Assembly (NCBI RefSeq): GCF_000153045.1
Contig: NZ_CH724159.1
Location: 1 to 64,000, forward strand
Direction of reading: 5' to 3'
Origin: Synechococcus sp. WH 5701
GTDB lineage: Bacteria; Cyanobacteriota; Cyanobacteriia; PCC-6307; Cyanobiaceae
DNA length: 64,000 nucleotides
Numbering within the stretch: position 1 is the first letter of the stretch; each line of letters opens with the position of its first letter. A program made the position numbers and the translations under genes. Below are positions 55,856-64,000 of the stretch, one piece after another. The notes under the pieces were generated by a model. It saw only the letters and a program-made list of their open reading frames with translations, ran no database searches and had not been told where the DNA came from.

Positions 55856-58252
55856 CTAGCCAGAGCGGCCGAGGCTGACCGCCATCAGCTGACCCAGGGC
55901 GAGGCCGCCGTCGTTGCAGGGAATCCGCCGGGGCCAGAGCGGCTCGATGCCAGCGCGCCGCAGGCCCTTCACCGCTAGGGCGAGCAACAACCGGTTCTGA
56001 AAGCAGCCGCCACCCAGCAGCAGCCGCTCCAGGTCCAGTTGCACCGCCAGGGCCACCAGCGCGTCGGCCAGGGCCTGGTGGAAGGCCAGGGCGATGGCCT
56101 CCGGTGCCACTCCCCTGCGCTGATCTTTGATCAGGTCCTGCAGCAGGGGGTGCCAGTCGAGCAACCAGGGCTCGCTTCCGCTGCCCGGTTCTGTGTGGGT
56201 GCGCAGCACCAGCGCGTAGCGCCTCCGGCCGGCGGTGCCGGCATGGCTGGCCGCCGCTTCCAGCTTCAGCGCCGCCTGGCCTTCGAAGCTGCAGCGCTGC
56301 TGCAGGCCCAGCAGGGAGGCCACCGCGTCGAACAGGCGACCCACGCTGGAGCACCACGGGCTCTGCAGCCCCTGCTGCAGCATCCGCGAGAGCACCTGCC
56401 GCTCCTCGGCGCTGAATGCCGCCATAGAGAGCGTGCCGGTGGCCCGATCCAGCCCTTCCGATCCCCTGGCGGCGAAGAGCAGTCCCAGGGCTGCCCGCCG
56501 AGGTTCCCGCATCGCCCGCTCCGCCCCGGGCAGGGGGAAGGGCCGCAGGCGTGCCTCGGCCCTGAAGCCGGACTGCTCGAGCCGCAGCACTTCCCCACCC
56601 CAGAGGGTGCCGTCACTTCCCTGACCGGCCCCGTCCCAGGCCACCCCCACCTGGGGCGGGGCGAGGCCATGCTCCGCCAGGCAGGCCAGCAGGTGGGCAT
56701 GGTGGTGCTGCACCCCCAACGGCACTGGGCAGCCATGGGCCGCCGCCAGCTCGAGGCCGATCCGATGAGAGCGGTAACTGCGGTGCTGATCGACGGCGTA
56801 GCCGGCGGGATGCAGGCCGTGGCGTGCCAGAGCGGCATCGAGGCTGCGGCGGAGGTGGGCTTCGCCTGCGGCGCTGTCGAGATCGCCGAGGTGGGGACCC
56901 AGCAGTGCGCGCCGGCCCCAACCAAGGGCCAGGGCGCTCTTGAGCTGCCCACCCATCGCCACCTCGCCGGTGGGGGCCTGCGTCTGAGGATCCACTCCAG
57001 GCTCACCCCCGCAGGGCAGATCCACGGCGGTGGGCGCGTAGCCGCGGGCATGGCGCAGCAGCATCGGCTCGCCGCAGACCACCTGGGCGATGGAATCATC
57101 CACCGGGTTGATGATGGGCCGGTCGTGCACCAGGAAGCCATCGGCCAGGCCGGCCAGCTCTTGCAGGGCTTTGGTCTCGTCGTGACTGAGCGGTTCCCCC
57201 GAGCGGTTGCCGCTGGTGGCCACCAACGGCTCTCCCAGCAGCTCCAGCAGCAACAGGTGCAGGGGACTGGAGGGCAGCATCACTCCCAGCCAGGGGTTGC
57301 CGGGGGCCACGGCGTCGCACACTCCGGCCTCCCCGCGGCGGCGCAGCAGCACGATCGGCGCCGCCGGGGAGCCGAGCAGCTGGGCTTCGGGCCGGTTCAG
57401 GTGGCAGTGGCGCCGCACCCAGGCCAGGTCTGGGGCCATCACCGCGAGGGGTTTCTCAGGGCGGCCCTTGCGCCGCCGCAGCTCGGTCACTGCCGCCTGG
57501 CAGCGGGCCCGCACCAGCAGCTGGAAGCCACCGACCCCCTTGAGGGCCACGGTCCGGTTCGCCTTCAGGGCGGCCGCGGCCGCCTGAAGGCAGGGACTGG
57601 GTCCCGAAGGATGGGGGCGGCGGGGGTCGCTGAGCCGCTGGCCGCCGGTGTCCCACCAGCTCAGGCGCGGTCCGCAGCGGGGGCAGGCGATCGTCTGGGC
57701 ATGGCAGCGGCGATCGCTCGGATCGTCGTACTCGGCCTGGCAGGCGGGGCAGAGCGCAAACGCCGCCAGGCTGGTGTGGGCCCGATCGAAGGGCAACGCC
57801 CCCATCAGGCTGTAGCGGGGACCGCAGTGGACGCAGCTGATCAAGGCGTAGCCGCAGCGGCGGTTGTCGGGGTCATGGAGCTCGGCGCGGCAGGCCGGGC
57901 AGGGGGCCAGATCCGGCTGGATCAGGGCCCAGCGCACGGAGGTGTCCTCGCGCTTGCCTCCAGGGGACTCCATGGGCGCCGCCTGGATCTCGAACCCGGC
58001 TTCTCCCTCCACCAGGGGGCGCCGGTGGCGGCGGATCCGATCGATACGGCTGTGGGCCGGGAGCTGCTGTCGCAGCCGTTGCAGCAGGGTGGCGATCGCT
58101 TCAGCGGGCCCCTGCAGCTCCAGCAGCACCCCGGCACCGGTGTTGAACACCTGGCCCGAGAGGCCCAGCTCCCGCGCCAGCCGCGCCACCAGCGGCCGGA
58201 AGCCCACCCCCTGCACCAGACCCTCGATCTCCAGCTGCAGGCGGCTGATCAC
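55856..58252 (-). CDS. hypF: Carbamoyltransferase HypF
   Basis: Makes thiocarboxamide on the HypE C-terminal Cys from carbamoyl phosphate (798 aa). Domain order is an N-terminal acylphosphatase-like domain (GLVQGVGFRPLVARLAREL), two zinc fingers (CPACRAELHD, CVHCGPRY, CPACQAEYDD, CPRCGPRLS), a YrdC-like domain (RRKGRPEKPLAVMAPDL, SSPLHLLLLELLGEPLVATS, GNRSGEPLSHD), and a Kae1/HypF-C domain (VQHHHAHLLACLAEHG, GVAWDGAGQGSDGTLWGGE, LLGGGCFQNRLL). Start overlaps hypB stop by 4 bases. Confidence 0.95.
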   Translation of the reverse strand: MISRLQLEIEGLVQGVGFRPLVARLARELGLSGQVFNTGAGVLLELQGPAEAIATLLQRLRQQLPAHSRIDRIRRHRRPLVEGEAGFEIQAAPMESPGGKREDTSVRWALIQPDLAPCPACRAELHDPDNRRCGYALISCVHCGPRYSLMGALPFDRAHTSLAAFALCPACQAEYDDPSDRRCHAQTIACPRCGPRLSWWDTGGQRLSDPRRPHPSGPSPCLQAAAAALKANRTVALKGVGGFQLLVRARCQAAVTELRRRKGRPEKPLAVMAPDLAWVRRHCHLNRPEAQLLGSPAAPIVLLRRRGEAGVCDAVAPGNPWLGVMLPSSPLHLLLLELLGEPLVATSGNRSGEPLSHDETKALQELAGLADGFLVHDRPIINPVDDSIAQVVCGEPMLLRHARGYAPTAVDLPCGGEPGVDPQTQAPTGEVAMGGQLKSALALGWGRRALLGPHLGDLDSAAGEAHLRRSLDAALARHGLHPAGYAVDQHRSYRSHRIGLELAAAHGCPVPLGVQHHHAHLLACLAEHGLAPPQVGVAWDGAGQGSDGTLWGGEVLRLEQSGFRAEARLRPFPLPGAERAMREPRRAALGLLFAARGSEGLDRATGTLSMAAFSAEERQVLSRMLQQGLQSPWCSSVGRLFDAVASLLGLQQRCSFEGQAALKLEAAASHAGTAGRRRYALVLRTHTEPGSGSEPWLLDWHPLLQDLIKDQRRGVAPEAIALAFHQALADALVALAVQLDLERLLLGGGCFQNRLLLALAVKGLRRAGIEPLWPRRIPCNDGGLALGQLMAVSLGRSG

Positions 58253-58935
58253 ACCGGCGCTCCCTGGCGCTGGTGGCTCAGCCAGTGCAGCAGCGGCTCC
58301 ATGCCGGCGCCGGTGCGGGCCGAGAGCTCGAAAATCCTCGCCTGGGGCGCCACCCCGGCAATGTTCGCGAGTGCCTGGGAGCGATCGAAGCCCACGGCTT
58401 CAGCCAGGTCAACTTTGTTGATCACCACCACATCGGCCGACTGGAACAGGGCCGGGTACTTGAGTGGCTTGTCCTCCCCTTCCGTCACCGAGAGCAGCGC
58501 CAGCCGCTGCCGCTCGCCCAGATCGAAGGCGGTGGGGCAGACCAGATTGCCCACGTTCTCGATCAGCAGCAGCTCCATCTCGCCTGTGTCGAGCTGATCG
58601 AAGGCTCGATTCACCAGGGAGGCTTCGAGATGGCAGAGGTCACCGGTCTGGATCTGAATGGCGCGGGCGCCGGCGGCCCTAAGGCGGCGGGCGTCGTTGT
58701 CAGTGGCCAGATCACCCACGATCACCCCCACCGGGCCATGGACCCACTGGCGGGCGAGGCGCTCGAGCAGGGCGGTCTTGCCGGCGCCCGGCCCCGAGAG
58801 CACGTTCAGCACCAGCAGGCCGGCGGCGGCGAACCGCTCCCGGTTGCGCTCGGCGTTGCTGTCGTTGCGCTCCAGCAGGTTGTGGCGCAGCTGGAGGGTG
58901 CGGCTGGGCTGACCGCAGGAGCAGTGGGAGCACAT
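58249..58935 (-). CDS. hypB: Hydrogenase nickel-incorporation GTPase HypB
   Basis: A SIMIBI-class GTPase (228 aa) that delivers Ni with HypA. P-loop: LSGPGAGKTALLERL. Metal/switch region: GDLATDNDARRLRAAGARA, QIQTGDLCHLEASLV, IENVGNLVCP with the nickel-site Cys, and NKVDLAEAVG. The N-terminus MCSHCSCGQ keeps a compact Cys motif but lacks the His-rich nickel store seen in some bacteria. First gene of the hypB-F-C-nifJ-pyrD-hypD-E string, divergent from the b-type cytochrome gene. Confidence 0.95.
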   Translation of the reverse strand: MCSHCSCGQPSRTLQLRHNLLERNDSNAERNRERFAAAGLLVLNVLSGPGAGKTALLERLARQWVHGPVGVIVGDLATDNDARRLRAAGARAIQIQTGDLCHLEASLVNRAFDQLDTGEMELLLIENVGNLVCPTAFDLGERQRLALLSVTEGEDKPLKYPALFQSADVVVINKVDLAEAVGFDRSQALANIAGVAPQARIFELSARTGAGMEPLLHWLSHQRQGAPV

Positions 58936-58986
58936 GGCGGGGCCGGGGGCGTTGTGCTCAGTCTGGAGATCAAGGACGCCCGTGAC

Positions 58987-59005
58987 CGGATCGCTGAATG
59001 ATCCG
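58987..59005. promoter_or_regulatory. Inverted repeat in the hypB / cytochrome divergent gap
   Basis: CGGATC and GATCCG arms with a 7-base spacer lie in the 157-base gap between hypB (minus) and the b-type cytochrome gene (plus). The gap must hold both promoters. The repeat could be an operator, but I see no match to a named regulator. Two CAGTTCTC copies (59009-59034 region) follow as a short direct repeat. Confidence 0.35.
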
Positions 59006-59092
59006 CAGCGTCAGTTCTCACTCCTCAGTTCTCGGTCCTGCTAGGAGCGACACGCCCCTGGATGGGGCCGCCCCGTTGTCCATCCCGCTGCC

Positions 59093-59623
59093 ATGGCCCG
59101 GCCTTACCAACCCTCGTTGCTGCGCAGCCTGCACGGCACCACGGCCCTGCTGGTGCTGGCCTGCTGGGGCAGTGGTCTGTTGGTGTACAGCCGCTACGAC
59201 GGCCGCTGGGGCCGTCTGCCGTTCGAGCTGGGCGGCGACTGGATCGATCTCCACGGCAGCGTCGGCGTGGCGCTCTGGCCCCTGGCGCTGCTGTTCGCCC
59301 TCTACAGCCTCACCCTCGGCGCCCGCCGCCTGCGGCGCCCAGCCAACGCCGCTGCCCTGCTGGCCCTGGCTCTGGCGGTCGGCAGCGGCAAGCTGATGCA
59401 GGAAGACTGGCTGCGGCAGGGCCAACTCCACCACCTGGTGTACGGCCTGCACCTGCTGGCCTGGCTGGTGATCAGCGCCGCGGTGCTCGGCCACCTGGTG
59501 TCGGTGCTGGGCACAGGCGGCCTCCCCCTGGCGCGCTCGATGTTCAGCCTGCGCCAGCAGCCCGGCGACCAACCTCGCCACTGGCTGGGGCAGTTGAAGC
59601 GCCCGTTCAGCGGGGGGCGCTGA
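59093..59623 (+). CDS. b-type cytochrome, cytochrome b561 / Ni-hydrogenase cyt-b-like
   Basis: A 176-aa membrane protein with four predicted helices: about 10-30 (LRSLHGTTALLVLACWGSGL), 48-72 (DLHGSVGVALWPLALLFALY), 85-100 and 120-145 (HHLVYGLHLLAWLVISAAVL). His residues near helices 1, 2 and 4 (LHGTTA, LHGSVG, HHLVYGLH, LGHLV) suit bis-His heme b ligation, as in the cytochrome b561 N-terminal domain family. It is the only plus-strand gene in the hydrogenase region, wedged between hypA and hypB. The HoxEFUYH enzyme is not known to need a cytochrome b. Confidence 0.75.
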   Translation: MARPYQPSLLRSLHGTTALLVLACWGSGLLVYSRYDGRWGRLPFELGGDWIDLHGSVGVALWPLALLFALYSLTLGARRLRRPANAAALLALALAVGSGKLMQEDWLRQGQLHHLVYGLHLLAWLVISAAVLGHLVSVLGTGGLPLARSMFSLRQQPGDQPRHWLGQLKRPFSGGR

Positions 59624-59651
59624 TCTATGGACTGATCCCCGGGGCTTCCGC

Positions 59652-59993
59652 TCAGGACACCTCCAGCCCGATCAGCTCCAGCTCCCGCCCCGCCAGCACC
59701 TCCGCCGCCAGGGCCCCGCAGTGCGGGCAGGCCAGGATCACATCCTCGGGCTCGAAAGGCGCTCCGCAGGGCCCGCAGCGGCAGAGGGTGGGCACCACCT
59801 CCAGCTCCAGCCGGGCACCGAGGGCCACCTCCTCGGCCATCACCACCTCAAAAGCGAAGCGGAGCGCGTCGGGGTCCACCCCGCAGAGCCGTCCCAGCCG
59901 AAGCCGCAGGCAATGAATCCGCCGGGCTCCCTCGGCCGCCGCCGCCTCCAGGGCGATTCGCTGTACCTCCTCCATCAGCGCCAGCTCATGCAT
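59652..59993 (-). CDS. hypA: Hydrogenase/urease nickel chaperone HypA
   Basis: A 113-aa nickel and zinc protein that partners HypB. The nickel-binding N-terminus [10 protein letters not shown] is intact, as are GRLCGVDPDALRFAFEVV and the zinc site with C-x2-C pairs CGPCGAPF and CPHCGALA. It overlaps the hoxW end by 8 bases. Confidence 0.95.
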   Translation of the reverse strand: MHELALMEEVQRIALEAAAAEGARRIHCLRLRLGRLCGVDPDALRFAFEVVMAEEVALGARLELEVVPTLCRCGPCGAPFEPEDVILACPHCGALAAEVLAGRELELIGLEVS

Positions 59994-60456
59994 CGCCGCA
60001 CCAGCGCCCCACGGCCGCCAGGGCAGCGGGCAGCAGGGCGGCGGTGGCGGCCGTGAGCTCCGTGCCCAGCTCGCAGCTGTGGGCGCGCACCAGCAGCTGC
60101 CAGGCGGGCGGGGTGCGGCCGTAGAGGCGGCCGGCCAGCTGCAGCAGGGCGCTGGGGCTGGCGTGGTGGCTCAGGGGTTGGGGGCCTGGAGACCACCCCG
60201 GCAGCCGCTCCAGGGTCCAGCCGGGGTCAGGACAGGCCGCCGCCAGGGCTGCGTCCACGAACAGGACCCGTGCCGCTTCCGCCAAGCGTGATGCCAGCTC
60301 GGGGGTGAGCTGGGGGATCGCCAGCACCTCGAGCCCCGGTCGGCTCCAGCCCTCCACCCGCTCAGCGATCAGGAGGCCGACGCCGTCGTCCTGGCGGAGG
60401 CCATTGCCCCAGCCGATCAGCAGATCGTGGCGCCGCTGCCACGTATCTGCGCTCAC
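59986..60456 (-). CDS. hoxW: Hydrogenase maturation endopeptidase HoxW
   Basis: A 156-aa nickel-dependent protease that trims the HoxH C-terminus after Ni insertion. [20 protein letters not shown] with the metal-binding Asp is the family signature, with LFVDAALA giving the second acidic site and [11 protein letters not shown] the His. The start is GTG 60456, which overlaps the hoxH stop (GTGA). Located between hoxH and hypA. Confidence 0.92.
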   Translation of the reverse strand: MSADTWQRRHDLLIGWGNGLRQDDGVGLLIAERVEGWSRPGLEVLAIPQLTPELASRLAEAARVLFVDAALAAACPDPGWTLERLPGWSPGPQPLSHHASPSALLQLAGRLYGRTPPAWQLLVRAHSCELGTELTAATAALLPAALAAVGRWCGDA

Positions 60457-61916
60457 TCCCGCCACCGCTCGCGCAGCAGCTCCCCGTCGGGGCCGAGCAG
60501 CTGCACATGCAACGGCATCTGGCCAGCGGCGTGGGTGGAGCACGAGAGGCAGGGATCGAAGCAGCGAATGCCTGCCTCCACCCGGTTGAGCAGACCCTCG
60601 GCGATCTCCGGCACGCCGGCATCGGCCGGGCCTGCCTGGATGTATTGGCGGGCGATCTGGGTGATCGTGCGGTTCATCGCCCGGTTGTTCTGGCCGGTGG
60701 CGATGATCAGATTCACAGCCTCGATCAGTCCGTCTGAGTCGACGCGGTAGTGGTGAAAGAGGGTGCCGCGGGGTGCTTCGCTCACGCCCACCGCCTCGCG
60801 GGCATTCACCCCGGCGTGGGCGCGCACGTGGGTGTCGCACAGGGCGGGATCATCAAGCAGCGCCTCGATCGCCTCCAGGGCGGCGAGGATCTCGATCAAC
60901 CGGGCCAGGTGATAGAGGAAGGAGCTGGTGACCACCCGGCCGCCGCGCTGGCGCAGCTCCAGCAGCTCCCGGTCGGCCTGCTCGTGGCCGATGCGCTCGC
61001 AGACGTTGAGGCGGGCCAGCGGTCCCACCCGGTAGCTGCCCGCTTCAGGGCCCAGCGGTTTGTAATAGGGGAACTTCAGGTAGGTGGAGGGGTCCACCGC
61101 TTCGGCCAGGAGGCCGCCCAGCTGCTCGGCGCTGAGACCATCGGCCGGCAGCTCGGCCGTCACCAGGGCGCCCGTGCTGTCGATCAGGCGCAGGCGGCCG
61201 CCGTAGTGCTCCCACCGGCCATCCGGCCCCACCAGCCCGATGAACAGGGAGGGAAAGTCGCCGAACACAGCGGCCTCCGCGGCCAGCGGCCCATCCAGCA
61301 GGCGTTTGAACAGCTCGAGGGCGCCGCGGGTGGTGGCGACGGCCTCGCTCAGGCGCGAGCGGATCCAGTCGCGGTCGGGTGGCTGCAGCGGACTGCGCAC
61401 GCCTCCGGGCACCGCCCAGGCCGGATGGATCTTGCGCCCACCCAGCCGCTCGATCACCGCCTGGCCGAACTGGCGCAGACGGATGCCGCCACGGGCCAGC
61501 TCGGGATCGGCGGCGATCAGCCCGAACACATTGCGCTGAGCCGGATCGCTGTCCCAGCCGAGCAGGAAATCGGGGCTGCTGAGGTGAAAGAAGGAGAGCG
61601 CGTGCGATTGGATGATCTGGGCCAGGTTCATCAGCCTCCGCAGCCGCTCGGCCGCCGGCGGAATCGTGACCACCAGCAGCTGGTCGCCGGTCTTGGCGGC
61701 GGCCAGCAGGTGGCTCACCGGGCAGATGCCGCAGATCCGCGCCGTGATCGCGGCCATCTCGCTGAAGGGGCGCCCGACGCAGAAAGCCTCGAAGCCGCGA
61801 AATTCCCCCACGTGAAAGTGGGCGCCGGTCACATCGCCGCCGGCATCGAGCTGGATGGAGATCTTGGCGTGGCCTTCGATGCGGGTGACCGGATCGATCA
61901 GGATCGTGCGGGTCAT
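60453..61916 (-). CDS. hoxH: Bidirectional [NiFe] hydrogenase large subunit
   Basis: The catalytic subunit (487 aa) carrying the NiFe(CN)2CO centre. The four Cys ligands are present: [10 protein letters not shown] near residue 62 and DPCLSCSTH near 457. The C-terminal extension after CSTHA ([20 protein letters not shown] and end) is the piece expected to be removed by Hox[17 protein letters not shown] and [20 protein letters not shown] are typical of group 3d enzymes. Only 3 bases after hoxY. Confidence 0.97.
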   Translation of the reverse strand: MTRTILIDPVTRIEGHAKISIQLDAGGDVTGAHFHVGEFRGFEAFCVGRPFSEMAAITARICGICPVSHLLAAAKTGDQLLVVTIPPAAERLRRLMNLAQIIQSHALSFFHLSSPDFLLGWDSDPAQRNVFGLIAADPELARGGIRLRQFGQAVIERLGGRKIHPAWAVPGGVRSPLQPPDRDWIRSRLSEAVATTRGALELFKRLLDGPLAAEAAVFGDFPSLFIGLVGPDGRWEHYGGRLRLIDSTGALVTAELPADGLSAEQLGGLLAEAVDPSTYLKFPYYKPLGPEAGSYRVGPLARLNVCERIGHEQADRELLELRQRGGRVVTSSFLYHLARLIEILAALEAIEALLDDPALCDTHVRAHAGVNAREAVGVSEAPRGTLFHHYRVDSDGLIEAVNLIIATGQNNRAMNRTITQIARQYIQAGPADAGVPEIAEGLLNRVEAGIRCFDPCLSCSTHAAGQMPLHVQLLGPDGELLRERWRE

Positions 61917-61919
61917 GGT

Positions 61920-62486
61920 TCAGCCGAAACGGATCATCTCCGGACCCTCCATCAGCGGCTGCTCGCCGCGCAGCAGGGCATCGAGAACGGCGCGGATGCG
62001 TTCGGCTGGCGGGGGGCAACCCGGCAGAAACAGGTCCACCGGCACCAGCTCATGCACCGGCAGCACCCGCTCCAACAGGTCGGGGACCAGGCCCGGAGCG
62101 TGGGGCCACTGGGCGCTGCCGTCGGCCAGCTCCAGGTAGGAGCGATCCAGCACGGCGGCGGGGCCTGCGAGCGGGTTGCGCAGGCCCGGCACGTTGGCGG
62201 TGATGGCGCAGTCGCCGAAGGACACCAGCAGGCGGGTGCGCTGGCGCACCTGGTGGATCAGGGCCAGGTTGTCGCTGTTGCCCACGCCCCCCTCCACCAG
62301 GGCCACATCCACGGCCTCGGGGTAGGTCTTGGTGTCGGAGGCGATCGGCGAGAAGACCATTTCGATGCGGGGTGCCAGTTCGATCAGCCACTCGTCGAGA
62401 TCCAGGAACGACATGTGGCAGCCGGAGCAACCCGCCAGCCAGACCGTGGCCAGACGCAGCTTCGGCAGCTTCGCGGGCTGGCTCAT
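61920..62486 (-). CDS. hoxY: Bidirectional hydrogenase small subunit
   Basis: The small subunit (188 aa) with the [4Fe-4S] cluster nearest the NiFe site. Cys ligands: [38 protein letters not shown] and [24 protein letters not shown] is also typical. Length fits HoxY, which lacks the distal-cluster domain of uptake hydrogenases. It overlaps hoxU by 4 bases. Confidence 0.96.
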   Translation of the reverse strand: MSQPAKLPKLRLATVWLAGCSGCHMSFLDLDEWLIELAPRIEMVFSPIASDTKTYPEAVDVALVEGGVGNSDNLALIHQVRQRTRLLVSFGDCAITANVPGLRNPLAGPAAVLDRSYLELADGSAQWPHAPGLVPDLLERVLPVHELVPVDLFLPGCPPPAERIRAVLDALLRGEQPLMEGPEMIRFG

Positions 62487-63199
62487 GGGGCCTCCTGGCG
62501 GGCGTGGCGGGCCCGCTGCAGGGCCGCCAGCCGGCTGGGATCCTCGTGTTTCTCCCCCTCACTGTCGCCCTTGTGGAACAGGGCGCCGGTGGGGCAGACC
62601 ATCACGCACTTGCCGCAGTCGGTGCAGGCGTCGACGGCGCCCCAGGGCTGATCCAGTCCGGCGATGATCCGGCAGTGCTCCCCCCGCCAGGCCACGTCCC
62701 AGACGTGGGCGCCCTCCACTTCGTCGCAGACGCGCACGCAGCGGGTGCAGAGGATGCAGCGGTTGTGGTCGAGCCCGAAGCGCGGGTGGGAGAGGTCGAC
62801 GGGGCGATCAGGGAAGCGGTAGGGCAGGCGGGCGTGGTCCATGCCCACCTCCACGGCGCGGTCCTGCAGCTCGCAATGGCCGTTGGCCACGCAGACCGCG
62901 CAGAGATGGTTGCCCTCGGTGAACAGCAGCTCGATCACGGTCCGCCGGATCTCCCGGAGGCGGGGCGTGGCGGTGTGCACCACCATGCCCTCGCTCACCG
63001 GGGTGATGCAGGCCGGCTGAAGCCTGGTGCTGCCCTCGATCTCCACCAGGCAGAGCCGGCAGGCGGCCACGGGCGAGAGCCCCACCAGGTGGCAGAGGGT
63101 GGGGATGGCCACACCGGCATCGCGCGCGGCCTCCAGCACCGTGGCGCCGTCGGCGCTAGCCACATCGCGGCCGTCGATGCGCAGGGTGCGCACGCTCAT
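62483..63199 (-). CDS. hoxU: Diaphorase iron-sulphur subunit HoxU
   Basis: A 238-aa NuoG-like electron-transfer subunit. The N-terminal [2Fe-2S] domain has [19 protein letters not shown] with a further Cys in QPACITP. A His-Cys-type [4Fe-4S] segment is [17 protein letters not shown]. Two ferredoxin-type clusters are [16 protein letters not shown] and [16 protein letters not shown]. The ATG at 63199 overlaps the hoxF stop by 4 bases; the frame is open further upstream but antisense to nothing sensible, and [13 protein letters not shown] is the family N-terminus. Confidence 0.96.
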   Translation of the reverse strand: MSVRTLRIDGRDVASADGATVLEAARDAGVAIPTLCHLVGLSPVAACRLCLVEIEGSTRLQPACITPVSEGMVVHTATPRLREIRRTVIELLFTEGNHLCAVCVANGHCELQDRAVEVGMDHARLPYRFPDRPVDLSHPRFGLDHNRCILCTRCVRVCDEVEGAHVWDVAWRGEHCRIIAGLDQPWGAVDACTDCGKCVMVCPTGALFHKGDSEGEKHEDPSRLAALQRARHARQEAP

Positions 63200-64000
63200 G
63201 GTGCCTCCAGCCGGGCGAGGTAGTCGCCGCGGAAGTAACGCAGGGTGCTCAGCATCGGCTTGGGGGCGCTCTGGCCCAGGCCGCAGAGGCTGGTGTCCAT
63301 CACCATCGCTCCGAGCGTTTCGAGCTGATCGAGGTCGGCCTGGCTGGCCTGGCCAGCCAGGATCTTCTCCAGCAGCCCATGCAGCTGCACGGTGCCGGCG
63401 CGGCAGGGCACGCACTTGCCGCACGACTCCTCACGGCAGAAGGCCATGAAATAGGCGGCCAGAGCCACCATGTCGGTGCCCTGGTCGAGCACCACCATGC
63501 CGCCGGAGCCCATGATCGTGCCCAGGGCCTGGAGGCTTTCGTAGTCGAGTGGGGTGTCGAGCCGATCGGCTGGCACGCAGCCCCCGGACGGTCCGCCGGT
63601 CTGCACGGCTTTGACCGCGGAGCCCTGCGGGCTGCCCTCGCCCATCTCCAGAACGACCGTGGCCAGGCTGGTGCCCATCGGCACTTCCACCAGGCCGCCG
63701 CGGCGAACGTGGCCGGTGAGGCTGAACACCTTGGTGCCGCTGCTGCCGGCGGTGCCGATGGCGGCGAACCAGTCGGCGCCTTCCCGCAGGATCGGCGCCA
63801 CGTTGGCGAAGGTCTCGACGTTATTGATCAGGGTGGGTCTGCCGCCCACGCCGCGCTCAGCGGGATAGGGGGGCCTGGGGCGCGGCGTGCCGCGTTTGCC
63901 CTCGATCGAGGCGATCAGTGCCGTTTCCTCGCCGCAGACATAGGCGCCGGCCCCCACCCGCAGCTCCAGCGTGAAGCCGAAACCCGTGCCGAACAGCGCC
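63196..64000 (-). CDS. hoxF: Diaphorase flavoprotein subunit HoxF (3' part, cut by window edge)
   Basis: About 267 C-terminal codons of the NuoF-like subunit that binds FMN and NAD(P)H. Visible: [20 protein letters not shown], then [36 protein letters not shown], and the [4Fe-4S] site [13 protein letters not shown] with a fourth Cys in DTSLCGLGQ. The upstream half, and any hoxE, lie beyond position 64000. Confidence 0.95.
   Translation of the reverse strand, partial: ALFGTGFGFTLELRVGAGAYVCGEETALIASIEGKRGTPRPRPPYPAERGVGGRPTLINNVETFANVAPILREGADWFAAIGTAGSSGTKVFSLTGHVRRGGLVEVPMGTSLATVVLEMGEGSPQGSAVKAVQTGGPSGGCVPADRLDTPLDYESLQALGTIMGSGGMVVLDQGTDMVALAAYFMAFCREESCGKCVPCRAGTVQLHGLLEKILAGQASQADLDQLETLGAMVMDTSLCGLGQSAPKPMLSTLRYFRGDYLARLEAP

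Noticed and set aside
56039..58597. An 852-codon open frame opposite hypF
   Set aside because: It is an antisense shadow of hypF, rich in Gln, His and Gly from GC-rich codons, with no domain recognisable.
60750..62651. A 633-codon open frame opposite hoxH and hoxY
   Set aside because: Antisense shadow of well-supported hydrogenase genes; composition is atypical for protein.

Overview
The window is 64 kb of cyanobacterial chromosome, most likely from a freshwater or brackish Cyanobium / Synechococcus-type picocyanobacterium. The evidence is psaE (photosystem I), pipX-pipY, sepF, several cyanobacteria-only families (DUF1823, DUF3086, DUF3119, DUF4079), a bidirectional NAD(P)-linked [NiFe] hydrogenase (hox) cluster, and GC-rich coding sequence. 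Names rest on motif recognition by eye and remembered family knowledge; no database search was run.

Layout. 1-6110: a complete rRNA operon (16S, tRNA-Ile, tRNA-Ala, 23S, 5S, terminator). 6137-28571: ordinary core genome: methionine salvage (mtnB, mtnC, and mtnD further along), mutM-psaE, recQ, a LysM protein, an aldehyde dehydrogenase, tRNA-Thr and tRNA-Tyr, aroQ-miaE, cobI, dus, der, an EcfT-like permease, pipX-pipY, sepF-proC, plsY-DUF3086-DUF3119, an MlaE-type permease and a sugar:cation symporter.

28672-41364: a 12.6 kb genomic island in the 3' end of a tRNA-Gly(TCC) gene. A 48-bp exact copy of the tRNA 3' end lies at the far boundary. No integrase is recognisable inside. The island carries five type II toxin-antitoxin (TA) modules. 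One of them directly precedes, and probably shares a transcript with, a 788-aa archaeo-eukaryotic-primase/SF2-helicase protein. It also holds an IS630 element that splits a DUF6155 gene, phage-like remnants (DUF4055), a sigma-factor fragment and a twice-frameshifted DUF6880 gene. In two of the TA modules a small indel has joined antitoxin and toxin into one reading frame. Just beyond the boundary lie a decayed SpoIIAA-like gene and a GH64-like/RTX secreted protein of lower GC.

44001-48791: glycogen debranching enzyme, a metallo-beta-lactamase-like protein, HU, a glutamyl-Q tRNA(Asp) synthetase-like gene without a canonical start codon, and two very small genes.

48845-64000 (minus strand): a hydrogenase supercluster. 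In transcription order it is hoxF (cut by the window edge), hoxU, hoxY, hoxH, hoxW, hypA, then hypB, hypF, hypC, nifJ, a dihydroorotate-dehydrogenase-like gene, hypD and hypE. Most junctions overlap by a few bases or are very short. One opposite-strand gene, for a b-type cytochrome, sits between hypA and hypB. Together these encode the diaphorase and hydrogenase subunits, the whole HypA-F/HoxW nickel-site maturation set, and a pyruvate:ferredoxin oxidoreductase that can supply reduced ferredoxin or flavodoxin, so the region looks like a fermentative/redox-valve module.
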